From Dipteris shenzhenensis (lineage: Eukaryota; Polypodiophyta; Polypodiopsida; Gleicheniales), in NCBI GenBank assembly GCA_047967505.1, contig CM106541.1: 64,000 nt of DNA; one strand, written 5' to 3'. The notes beneath the pieces were generated by a model that saw only the letters and a list, made by a program, of their open reading frames with translations, searched no databases and had not been told where the DNA came from. How positions within the stretch are numbered: position 1 is the first letter of the stretch; every line of letters begins with the position of its first letter. This document shows positions 33,818 to 43,672 of the stretch, piece after piece. Both the position numbers and the translations under genes were made by a program.

Positions 33818-34074
33818 TGTTGAGAGTTCACGCTCAACATCATGTGATCATGTGTGCATAGCACCATCACGTGATCATATGTGCATAGCACTAACCTTAT
33901 AGAGTGCTATAAAGGAAAGGGTTAGATCCCCTAACCCTGACCCTAAAAGGGTTTGTATATATTCTATTTTTTCAACTAATTCTAGTGTACAGTTAGTCAT
34001 TTGTGGTGTGCTCTCTAGCTGTGCCCTCTCTCCTCATCTCCACTCTTCTCCTCTCCCCTCTTCATATTTTGTCA
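33818..34074 (+). repeat. Copia-A 5' LTR
   Basis: Starts TGTTGAGAGTTCACGCTCAA (GTTGAG and CTCAAC form a small hairpin) and ends ATTTTGTCA. It has a CTATAAAGG box (near 33910) as probable promoter and a telomere-like CCCTAACCCTGACCCTAAAA run just downstream. Confidence 0.9.
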
Positions 34075-34086
34075 TGGTATCAAAGC
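34075..34086 (+). promoter_or_regulatory. Copia-A primer binding site
   Basis: TGGTATCAAAGC directly after the LTR; one mismatch (A for G) to the usual initiator-Met site. Copia-C carries exactly the same variant. Confidence 0.85.
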
Positions 34087-36525
34087 TCCCTTGTCTTCCG
34101 CTGAGACATTGAGATTCTTGAGAGTGTGAGAGAGATTGAGAGATTGAGAGAGATTGAGTGTTCCTTTCAGTTCCGTAGAGTGATAGAGAGAATTTCCGTC
34201 ATACAATTCCGTCCATGTGAGAGAGAGAGACTTCCATGGATAGAGAGGTCTTCAAAGGTTTCGTGAGAAAGATAGGGAGAGTTCTTCATAATGTTTTGAG
34301 AGAGAAAGAGATTTCTATTGATTGAGAGGCTATCAGCAGCCTATCTACAAGTTCATGGCTCCAACAAAGCTCCTTTGACCGAGAGCCTATCCACAGCAAG
34401 CAAGCAACCTTATTGCCAAAGCTCGGACTTGCAGCCTTGATGACCCTCAACAAAGCAACAAGGGTCCTCCAGCAATATCAACACCTATGAAGCAGCCGTC
34501 TAAAGGCTTCCATAGCTTCAAATGAGCTGGCTCCTATTCATTCGTGAGGCAACTCCAATCGTGCTTGTGAGCTCTAGCGTAGCAACCATCTCTTGCGACA
34601 AGCAAGTCTTCAACTCCTCCAACCAAAGCTCTAGCTATTCGGGCTCAGCCCATGGCTCACAATAGCGACTTTGCCATCGTCAAAACGGTGCATAGATCGA
34701 ACATCAAGGGCAATTGGCCAAGAGCCACTCCAGCCACCGCCATCAGCTCCAAATCCTTCTCGGAGCATCGAGTTGCACAGTCGATGTCCTCTATAACCTC
34801 AACGCGACCAGCTCCTACAACAGCCTTCTATCTCGAATGATGAACGGTCGACTCTACAACCAACGCTTCACGCAATGCCTCCAAGCTTCGAGACCTTCTT
34901 CACGACCACAACCGATGGGCAGTTGCATCATCTCTAGACATGCCGCTCACGGGCTCCCAAGCTCCAGAGCAGAGCCCCCTGCTCAACGCCGCCTCCTTCT
35001 CCATATCCGCTCCACAGGCGACCGGCTACATAGACCTGCAGCAACAAAGTGCGACTCAATAGCCAGCCTACTCCTCCTGCAAGCTTATCCACGGGTCTCT
35101 AGCCAAGCGCTGTAGCTCGCTCCTCCACGACGGCATCGGCATCTTTGACGGAATCAAGATTCCGTAGTATCCATAGATTCCGACGAATTTTTTTGATTCC
35201 GGTGGCTCACCTTGCAACACGTGGCAGATAGGGTTGGGCAGCAACCCTAGGTTTGGTTAGCCACCAGTGGTCAGTCGCTTGACACATGGCAGATAGGACC
35301 TAACCAGGGTTAGGTTCAATCAACTAGTTAGGTGGTTTGATCACAATTGTGCCATGTGGCAACCTTATCTTATTGCACCACGTCAACACCTGGCAGCCCA
35401 CCTACCACGTCATCAGTGACACGTCATCCAGCCACATCACCTGCCACGTTATCAGTGACACATCATCAGCTACGTCACCTATGCCACATCATCAGAGACA
35501 CGTCATCAGTGCCACATCAGCATTGCCACATCACCCTACTGACATCATCTGTGCCACCTCAACACTGCCACCTTAGCAGTCCAGTCAGCACTGACCCCTG
35601 CAGGCACAGTCCCTTGCCAGGCACACTGTGCACACACTGCATGTGCACACTCCTGCCACCTCAGCACAGAGCTTCACTGGCACACCTCTTGCTAAGCACA
35701 GTGCCACATCATCACTGCATGTGACTCACAGTGACACATCATCATTGAGCACCATTTGCACTCCTTTTGCCCCTTCACCTAGATCAAGTCATATCTCTTG
35801 ATCCAGGAAGAATTTGAGGGTGCTCCAAAAAGGAAAGTCGCTCATTTTTTCGTGCTCTACGTGCTCATTACATCACACTCACATTTCGGTGCAAGTTACA
35901 CTCACATTTGAGCCTCGCCGACAAAACCACTTCCTTCACGCACATTTGCCTCTACATCGACGCATCTGACCCAGCACTTAAAAAGAACAAAAGAAAAGGA
36001 ATTATTTGCTGCTCTTTCATCGATCGACAGTTGGTTTAGATCTAGATCAGAGTAGACTAGATTGCCATAGAGGGGACGCTTTGAATTCTCCAAGTTGCCA
36101 ATCTAAGCCATGCCCGAAATTCCCGACTAGTACCTACTCGGAGTCAGTCCATACACTCACATCCGGTTTCACATCATTACATTACCTAAAACCTTACGTT
36201 CATCAGTTCAATGAGCAGACTTCAGAGTTCAGAGGCATTGCATATTGGTTCAGTGGGCAGATAGCACTTGATTTCACACACACATGCCACCATTGTAAAG
36301 CCTATTCGGCTATCTCACGGCATTGTGCACATCATTTTTCAGCCTTGTAAAGCCTCTTGGCTATTCCCGGAATCATTGCCACAAGCCTTGTAACACAGAT
36401 CAGATCTTATATACTGCAGTTCTATCTTCACCGACGGTACAGAGATTTCACTTGGCATCTTCAGTGTATTTGCAGTTGATTCATACAGAGTTTTTCAGGA
36501 CACTTTTGAGTACATTGTTTGCACC
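34087..36525 (+). other. Copia-A untranslated leader
   Basis: About 2.4 kb with only incoherent open frames (for example at 34652-35115), no protein motif and a degenerate minisatellite at 35385-35760. Segments of this leader recur at 26515-26880 and, more distantly, in Copia-C (60300-60380). Confidence 0.7.
35385..35760 (+). repeat. degenerate minisatellite in the Copia-A leader
   Basis: Irregular iterations of GCCACATCATCAGTGACAC-like units, about 15-17 bp each, spread over nearly 400 bp with variable spacing. CACRTCATC is the commonest core. Confidence 0.75.
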
Positions 36526-37539
36526 ATGTCGACTAGCAACCTCAATCTGGAGGCATCTGCTAAGTTAGACAACTCCAATTATGGTACATGGAAATACCGA
36601 ATGGAGACCATTCTTGTGCTTTAGGACAAATGGGAGTATGTCGATGGATCTATACCTAGACCATTGGCCGATCCAGCCACCAGTAGCTCTACTCCATCTG
36701 TTGTCACAATACCAGCAATGGGATCTACATCGGGATCTACATCTACACAAACAGTTTCTGCACCAGTAGCAGATTCTGCCATTGCCCGCCGAGCTCAAGC
36801 AGAATGGGATAAGAAAGGCAAGTATGCCTATCACCTGATCAAGCAGAATGTGCAAGATGTCATGCTAGGACAGCTCAACACAATTAAGACATCAAAAGAA
36901 GCATGGGATATGTTCGCAGCTCTCTACGAGTCCAAGAACACATCCAGGATTCTCACCTTGAGAAACCAGATCAACCAGAGTTTCCGCAACAGCAGTGAAA
37001 CCGGTCATGCTTATGTACTCCGCACCAAAGACTACAACAATCAACTTGCAGCAGCAGGAGAGACCATGAATCCCGCAGAAATGGTTCAAGTAATCCTGAA
37101 TGGACTAGGAGAAGGATATGAGAATCTAGTCCAGAGTATTGCCATCCAACGGCAAATTCCAACACTGGAAGAACTTCAGTCAGTTCTACTTGGTGAAGAA
37201 CTCAGGACTCAGACCATTCAAGCACGTAAAGGTCATTCTAATGATCAGGCATTCACAGCTTCAGACAGAAGCAGAGGCAAAGGCAGAAACAGAGGTAGAT
37301 CATATCAGAAAAGTGGTCATCATCAACAAAGTCAAAATCAGCATCAGCATCAGCATCATCCTCAGCAACATCAGAATCAGCAAAGAGGAAATCATTCCAA
37401 CCGAGGAAGATTCCAAGGACGAGGGAATGCATCCACCAATGTGTCAAACATTCAATGCAAAAACTGTCACAAGTTTGGACACTATGAAAGAGATTGCCGC
37501 AAGAAGCAGTACGACCAAGGCGGTCAATCCCAGCAGTAA
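36526..37539 (+). pseudogene. Copia-A gag, one early stop
   Basis: ATG at 36526 gives MSTSNLNLEASAKLDNSNYG followed by TWKYRMETIL, the copia gag start, but a TAG at 36622 interrupts it. The same frame stays open from 36664 to 37537. It contains AWDMFAALYESKNTSRILTL, a His/Gln-rich low-complexity stretch (about 37320-37390) and an intact zinc knuckle CKNCHKFGHYERDC (near 37457). Gag builds the particle and binds RNA. Only the one stop prevents a full product. Confidence 0.85.
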
Positions 37540-38285
37540 TCGAGGGAATTCCCAAGGAAGAGGAAATCATCGTGGTGGACACTCTAGTCACAGTCATTTT
37601 GCAAATGAACATGGCAATATGTTTCTTGCAAGTGAGGAATTGCATCCGACTGATACAATGCACCTAGACACTGATTTCAATCCCAAAGAGGATTTCAGCT
37701 ATCAAGTCGACCAAGTGGAATAGGATCCTTGGTACATCGACAGCGGTGCATCATCTCATATGACAAATCATCAGGAATGGTTCACAGAAATGAAGCCATT
37801 AGAAGGTCAAAAGAATGTCATCTACACAGCAGACAATACACCGAATCCGGTTCAAGGGACAGGGGTTATATCCCTCTGAACAATTTCACCGGTACAAAAG
37901 GATTAGTCAAAGATGTGCTCTATGTTCTGAAGCTCAGCAAGAACCTTTTGTCAGTAGGTCAAATGACGGAACACAACTACAAAGTCATCTTCGACGGTGA
38001 TGAATGCGCTATCAGAGACAAATCCAAAAGAGGTCAGCTAGTAGCAAAAGGTGTCAAGGAAGGACGCTTATACAGGATGCTAGCTACAGTACCAGATAAG
38101 CATGCCATGTCAGCTCAAATGCAACAGATGCCACTATCTGCAAAATGGCACAAGAGATTTGGTCATGTCAACTTCAAGTACTTGTTAGATCTCAGGGATT
38201 CCGAAGCTACAGTTTCTTGGAAAAGTTTGTGAAGCATGCTGCTTCGGCAAACAAAAACGAACCAACTTTGTCAGAAGTACCTCTC
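37540..38285 (+). pseudogene. Copia-A protease and pre-integrase region
   Basis: In a different phase from gag, a bridging segment ends in DPWYIDSGASSHMTNHQEWF (from about 37724), with the DSGA protease triad. A further phase change gives KNLLSVGQMTEHNYKV and AKWHKRFGHVNFKYLLDL (37729-38232), the usual pre-integrase block. The zinc pair VCEAC is split by another frameshift near 38215. A gag/pol phase change alone could be programmed, but the additional shifts are decay. Confidence 0.75.
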
Positions 38286-39052
38286 GTGCATGAGGTATTC
38301 TTGATTTGATTCATACAGATGTATGGGGTTATGCCAAGACCCGCAGCATCAATGGTTCACTTTATTACTTGACCTTCATCGACGACTACAACAGATATTG
38401 TTGGGTCTACTTTTTGAAAGAGAAATCTGAAGTGTTTGCCAGATTTCAAGAATTCAAAGCCATGGTAGAAAACCAGACAGGCAGAAAGATCAAGGTCATG
38501 AGATCAGACAGAGGAGGTGAATACATGTCTTCAGCATTCATGAACTTTTGCAAAAATCACGGCATTCGAAGACAATTCACATGTGCAGATACTCCTCAGC
38601 AAAATGCAAGAGCTGAAAGGAAGAATGGGACTTTAGCATACAGTGCTAGAGCAATGCTTAGTGAAAAGCATCTTCCGAATCAGTATTGGGCAGAAGCAAT
38701 AGCTACAGCTAACTACTTGCTTAATCGACTTCCTACCGAACCAATCCAAGGTATGACTCCTTATGAAGCATTCACTGGACACAAGCCACGCATTGGGCAT
38801 CTCCGCATATTTGGTTGCATAGCATATGCCCACATACATGATGATCATCGCAGGAAATTGGATGCAAAGTCATGCAAATGCATCATGGTTGGCTACAGTG
38901 AAGAAAGCAAAGCATACAAATTGTATGATCCCATCAACCGCAAAGTCATTATCTCCAGAGATGTAATCTTCGATGAGGAAATCAGAATGGAAAACCTCAC
39001 CTACACAGGAGATAGAAGCATCGACTTCACAGTCATCTACAGAACAGGTTGA
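38286..39052 (+). pseudogene. Copia-A integrase
   Basis: ILDLIHTDVWGYAKTRSING and YYLTFIDDYNRYCWVYFLKE carry the first catalytic Asp, MRSDRGGEYMSSAFMNF the second, and QQNARAERKNGTLAYSARAM the catalytic Glu. RIGHLRIFGCIAYAHIHDDH and CKCIMVGYSEESKAYKLYD form the C-terminal block. The frame is open for 248 codons and looks complete to the point where it shifts into the region before reverse transcriptase. Confidence 0.9.
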
Positions 39053-40040
39053 TGAAGAAGAGCAAGAATTGCCAGCAACACCCCAAGCAGCGCCACAGCA
39101 CCTCAGACGGTCTACTAGGGAAAGCAGACCACCAGCCAGATTGACATATGCTCAGGAATGCAAAGCAATTCAGGTGGAAACCACCAACTATGCTCTTATG
39201 ACTACCATCATGGCTACAGAAGAGCCAGTGTACTTTGAAGACGCAGTAGACAAGCCAGAATGGCAAACTGCTATGAATGAAGAAATGGATGCTTTGTATA
39301 AAAATAACACTTGGGAATTATGCGACCTTCCACCAGGAAACAAGGCCATAGCCAACAAATGGGTATACAAAGTGAAGTACAATCCAGATGGCAGTATTCA
39401 GAGATACAAAGCCAGATTAGTTGCAAAAGGATTTGCACAACAATATGGCCAAGATTATGATGAGACTTATGCTCCAGTACCAAAGATGGATTCCATACGG
39501 TTCTTGATATCACTAGCAACACTCAGTAAATGGAATGTGTATCAGCTAGATGTCAAGAATGCATTTCTCAATGGTTATCTAGACGAGGAAGTCTACATGC
39601 AACAACCAGCCGCAACAACCAGCCGGTTATGTTGAACCAGGAAAGGAGAACAAGGTTTGCCATCTCAAGAAAAGTCTCTATGGCTTAAAGCAAGCACCCA
39701 GAAGTTGGTACAGCAGAATTGATAAGTATTTTGCTAATCTGGGATACATGAAGTCCAATGCAGATCATACTCTCTACTACAAAGTTCAAGGGGACGACAT
39801 TACTATTGCACTTTTGTACGTAGATGATCTGATTGTGACAGGAAGCAAGGATAGCTTCATCAGAAAACTAAAACAAGCCTTATCTGCAGAGTTCGACATG
39901 AAAGATCTTGGACTTATGCACTATTGTCTTGGAATTGAGTTCTGGAGAGATTCAGATAGCACATTCATGAGTCAGCTCAAATATGTTGACAGTCTCCTGA
40001 AGAAGTTTCATATGGAAGATTGCAAGATTGCAGCCACTCC
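39053..40040 (+). pseudogene. Copia-A reverse transcriptase, frameshifted and truncated at the C-terminus
   Basis: The phase 39053-39605 gives PEWQTAMNEEMDALYKNNTW, NKWVYKVKYNPDGSI, RLVAKGFAQQYGQDYDETYA and LDVKNAFLNGYLDEEVYMQQ. A small repeated CAACCAGCCGCAACAACCAGCCG (near 39600) shifts the phase. 39640-40040 gives KKSLYGLKQAPRSWYSRID, LLYVDDLIVTGSKDSF (catalytic YVDD at 39820-39831) and DMKDLGLMHYCLGIEFWRD. The frame then jumps at AATPE directly into the end of RNase H, so the thumb/connection region is gone. Confidence 0.85.
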
Positions 40041-40238
40041 AGAACAAAGCACATTGATGTCAGAGAGCACTTCATCAGAGAAAGAGTGTTACTTGGTGAC
40101 ATCACACTGCAGCATTGTGATAGCAAAGAAAATGTTGCAGACATCTTTACCAAACCACTCAGTAAAGAGCTATTCAAGAAACACCGACTAGCTCTTGGTT
40201 TGATGCAAAAGAAGGACATTCCCATTAAAGGGGTGTGA
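40030..40238 (+). pseudogene. Copia-A RNase H remnant (last ~65 residues)
   Basis: Only SRTKHIDVREHFIRERVLLG, QHCDSKENVADIFTKPLSK and LFKKHRLALGLM remain, the tail of copia RNase H. The SSTEAEY and catalytic Asp regions are missing. The deletion junction lies within CACTCCAG, a sequence present at both normal flanks, as shown by the partial copy at 52.16 kb that keeps the missing part. Confidence 0.8.
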
Positions 40239-40317
40239 TGGAATGTAATGCTCAGTCCTTCTTCGATTCCCCAGAATCATCATCTTGAGGGAAGGCCTAC
40301 TTCATGATGTTGATCTT

Positions 40318-40326
40318 GAGGGAAGG
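40318..40326 (+). promoter_or_regulatory. Copia-A polypurine tract
   Basis: GAGGGAAGG immediately before the 3' LTR. The same tract precedes the second copy's 3' LTR at 52460-52468. Confidence 0.75.
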
Positions 40327-40583
40327 TGTTGAGAGTTCACGCTCAACATCATGTGATCATGTGTGCATAGCACCATCACGTGATCATATGTGCATAGCAC
40401 TAACCTTATAGAGTGCTATAAAGGAAAGGGTTAGATCCCCTAACCCTAACCCTAAAAGGGTTTGTATATATTCTATTTTTTCAACTAATTCTAGTGTACA
40501 GTTAGTCATTTGTGGTGTGCTCTCTAGCTGTGCCCTCTCTCCTCATCTCCACTCTTCTCCTCTCCCCTCTTCATATTTTGTCA
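40327..40583 (+). repeat. Copia-A 3' LTR
   Basis: 257 bp, identical to the 5' LTR except CCCTAACCCT for CCCTGACCCT; followed by the CCCAG duplication. Confidence 0.9.
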
Positions 40584-40588
40584 CCCAG

Positions 40589-40925
40589 AATACCCATCAC
40601 ATACAGAATACATCTCATACCCTGCTACTTGGTCTAGTATTTCATCTTGGAATGGCTAAGGAAAATGATCCCTCTTAGTGCATGCATTCAAAGGATGAAA
40701 GTCCACACAAACCCATCACTTATTTCCTTTCTTTAGTGTGACAACTACAGGAGATGTCCATTCTGAATCATCAATCAATAGGAAAGATGAATCCCACCTC
40801 AAGTATTTGTGTTACCTCTTTCTTTAGTGCCTCAGCTTGGATCACCCCCAATCATCTTAAGCTTTCCCCATTCCTTCTGTAGTTTTGGAGACAAAGCAAG
40901 TAATTGACCAAAGGTGATATGAGCT
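40589..40925 (-). pseudogene. Gypsy-1 reverse transcriptase N-terminal part
   Basis: On minus, the frame reads WVCVDFHPLNACTKRDHFP with a stop in place of the usual Leu, then PFQDEILDQVAGYEMYSVCD, the classic RT fingers block. It ends at the Copia-A duplication, beyond which the rest of the domain continues at 33817 and below. Upstream (toward 40925) is AHITFGQLLALSPKLQKEW, which continues across LINE-2 into 48199. Stops are scattered. Confidence 0.75.
40910..40925. repeat. LINE-2 target-site duplication, left
   Basis: AAAGGTGATATGAGCT, repeated at 48183-48198 after the poly-A; a 16-bp duplication, normal for LINEs. Confidence 0.85.
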
Positions 40926-41658
40926 AACAGCTCCTGCGAGCCCCCCTCCCCCCCTCCCGCAGCCTCTACCTCCCTAACCTCCTTCACCTCTCTCCCTCGC
41001 CCTCGCCCCCCTCGCTCTCGCCTACCCCCCCTCGCCCTCGCCGCACACTCCCGCCTCAGCCCGCCTCCACGCCCTCACCCCCTCGCCTCTCCGCCCCTCA
41101 ACCCTCACCTCTCCTCTCGCCCTGCCCCTAGCCTCACCCCCCGCCTCCCGTCTCACTCCTCAATGTGCTCTCTGCCCGCCCCTGCCTCGCCCCTCTGCCT
41201 CAGCTCGCCCCTCGCTATGCCCCCCCGCCCCTCGCTCTCCACCCGCCCGCCCCTTGCCCCTCCACCCTTTCGCCCCACCCCTCGCTTTCCACCCCCACCC
41301 GCCCCCCGCCCTCGCCCCCCTTCACCCCCCCCTCCGCCCTCCAACCTCCGCCCCCGCCCTCGCTCTCCCCCCCTCCCCCTCCGCCTCCCGCCTTCGCTTC
41401 CACCGTCGTCCCTCCCCCTCGCCTTCGACCCCCACCTCCACTCTTGCCTCCACCCTCCACCCTCCACCCCTTTTCGCCTTCCGCCTTCACCCTCTCCTTC
41501 GCCTCTGCCTTCGCCTCCGCTTCCCCCACCCGCCTCGTTTCGTTTCGTATCGCCTCACCCTTCTTCGTCACACCTAGGCTCCACCCCCTCGTCTATCCCC
41601 CCCTTTTTTGGGTGGCAGCCTCTTCTTCATCAGAGGTCTCATAGTTTGTCTTGGTGGT
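40926..41658 (+). other. LINE-2 5' untranslated region, pyrimidine-rich
   Basis: About 730 bp dominated by CCCTCGCC, CCCCTC and CGCCT iterations, probably the internal promoter region. Several phases are open because of the low complexity and produce Pro/Ser/Leu-rich frames that are not genes. Confidence 0.7.
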
Positions 41659-43672
41659 ATGGCGGCTCCCTGCCCGGAACCGGAGGCCCAGTCGGACCCT
41701 CCCTCTCCAGATGCCTACCGTGTTATCTTGACAGAGCAACAGTCGTCTCGGGTACAAGAGGTTGCCAATGACTTTGCCCTTATCTCCTTCTATGGCAGAG
41801 TCATTGGACACTCCCCCTCCAAATCAGCCATCAGGGACTGGCTCTAGTCCACTCTCATGCTAGAGGACTGCCACATTGAGGAGGTGGCCCTTATGGGAAG
41901 GGGCATCTTCTGGCTTAAACTCTCCACTGCGAGAGCTACGAGCAACCTGATTGCTGGTTCCCCCACATCTGTGGATGGAAAGATCATTATGATAGTCCCT
42001 TGGTACCGTGGATTCAGTGCAGTGGATTTTGATGCTCGTTTCCGCATACCTCGCCACCCAGTGACGCTAGTTTTTCCAGGCCTTGCTGCTGAGCTGCGGC
42101 CGATAGTCAGGGACTTGGGCTCCCACTTTGGCTGGGTAATGCATGACACTTTCACCGACGTGATTACTACGGCAGACCCTGCGACTCTCCCTGTAGTGAT
42201 TGAGATCGTGACAGACGCTGGCAGCATTACCCACAGCATGGTAGTCACAGGATAGCCAGGCCAGTGCCTGAGGTGTCACGGCTTTGGGCACCTCGTTGCT
42301 ATTTGTCCACGATTCCCTAGTTCCTCTCGGCCCCCCCCGACCCCTCCCCCTCTGCCCCCTCCCCCCCCCTCAGGGCAGCCACATCAGGAGGAGCAGAGGC
42401 AGCCGGAGTCCAGAGATGGCTGGCAGCTGGACTGAGGTCAGAAGGAAAAGAGGAAAGAATAAGAAGATTTTTGAAAAAGGCAAGGAGGTAGAGGTTACCC
42501 AATCTACAGCAGCGCCTCAGAGACCTGACAGGCAGCTGCCCCAGGGTCTTGGGAGAGCTTCTTCTTCGACGGTAGCCCGCCCTCTGCAACATTAGGTCAC
42601 CCTCTCTTCCGCTCCCTAGCCCCCTTCCACTCAGTCCCAGCCCCTTCCCTAGTCGCACCCCTCTCTTCCCGACCCATAGCATCAGCCCCCGCCTCTTCCT
42701 CTTTAGCCCCCTCCTCTTCCTTCTCAGCCCCAGTCCTAGGTTCAGCCCCATCTCCCTTCCCCCGCCCCTCTCAGCTCTCTTGCAGTGTTAGCTGTACCGA
42801 TGGTTCCTCAGCCGCGGGTAGCCCCCACTCCCCCTCCTCCACCCCCCTCACTAGTCGCCTCCGTGGAGTCTGAGTTGCCTACCCCTCAGCCACCTCCCCC
42901 TTCCCCTCCCCAGGTAGGACACCCCGAGTCTACACCACCCCTGGAGCAATCTTCCCTGTCTGCTAGCCCGACCCCCTCAATTGCAGACTCTGGTGGGCCT
43001 CAGCTTCAAGAGAGAGAGCTTCCTCGCGACTTCTATAGATTTGGCCCCTGGGACTACTTGGATGTGGCCGACCTTGGGACCTTCCCTACTTGTCTCGACA
43101 TCAGTATCTTCCTGCTCCGTAAAGGGGCGGATGGGAAGATTGCAACCTTGGCCCCGAGGGATGGCCCTAGCTTTGCTTTCACATTTCTCAGCGACGGCAC
43201 CGACACTTGGACAGATGACTCAGTCTAGGAGGCTCTTAGAGAGCAGACGCATGCTCAGGTTTGCTCCTGGATAGGCCCATCGGGTGGACAGCTTCATGAG
43301 ACTCAGTGGTCCGAGGGTGACGTGCGCCTGCGGTGGCGTTGTGCCGCCAAACGCTTCAGATTGATTGTGATCCTCAGGCCTCCTCTGTCGTGGCCCCTTC
43401 CCCAACATGTCAGAGCCCGGACTCCTCAGAAATTCCGAGCCTTCTACGGGATGACTACGTCAGAGATCTCGAGTTGGCTTGAGAAAGCGTTTGTCCATGG
43501 CACTAAAGGCCTTACGCCTTTGCTAAAAGTTTTGAAGAACGGGCAGGACAACCCCGCCTCCCCCTCCAAACCCTCTCAAAAGCATCAGCACCTCCATTCC
43601 GAAATGTCAGCTTCTTCATCGACATCAGCCGCGAGCAGACAGTTGTTCGCAGCCTATCAGTCCTCACCATGA
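41659..43672 (+). pseudogene. LINE-2 ORF1, frameshifted
   Basis: From ATG 41659 the frame gives LISFYGRVIGHSPSKSAIRD and, after one stop, VALMGRGIFWLKLSTARATS and MIVPWYRGFSAVDFDARFRI, a DUF4283-like fold. Another stop precedes CLRCHGFGHLVAIC, an intact CX2CX4HX4C knuckle (about 42264-42305). The phase changes within a poly-C run near 42360. A Pro-rich linker (42785-42960) leads to a second region with FYRFGPWDYLDVADLGTFPT and CSWIGPSGG (43230-43290), interrupted by a TAG at 43226, ending at 43672. The protein would chaperone the LINE RNA. Confidence 0.7.

Larger units (their letters stand above)
33818..40583 (+). mobile_element. Copia-A: recent Ty1/copia insertion with internally deleted pol
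   Basis: A 6,766-bp element inside the Gypsy-1 reverse transcriptase. LTRs are 257 bp each and differ at one position; flanks are CCCAG on both sides. Order: LTR, primer site, 2.4-kb leader, gag, protease, integrase, reverse transcriptase, stub of RNase H, polypurine tract, LTR. An early stop in gag, several frameshifts, and loss of the reverse-transcriptase tail plus most of RNase H make it unable to move unaided. A second, truncated copy is at 51.9-54.7 kb. Confidence 0.9.

Noticed and set aside
34652-35115. Two open frames of 62 and 133 codons
   Set aside because: They fall in the Copia-A leader, overlap in different phases, and have no recognisable motif.
35337-35724. Thr/His/Ser-rich frames
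   Set aside because: They translate the degenerate CACATCATC minisatellite of the Copia-A leader.
41153-41847. Pro/Ser-rich frame of 202 codons and its overlapping partners
   Set aside because: Low-complexity GC-rich 5' UTR of LINE-2 open in most phases; no domain, and real ORF1 starts at 41659.
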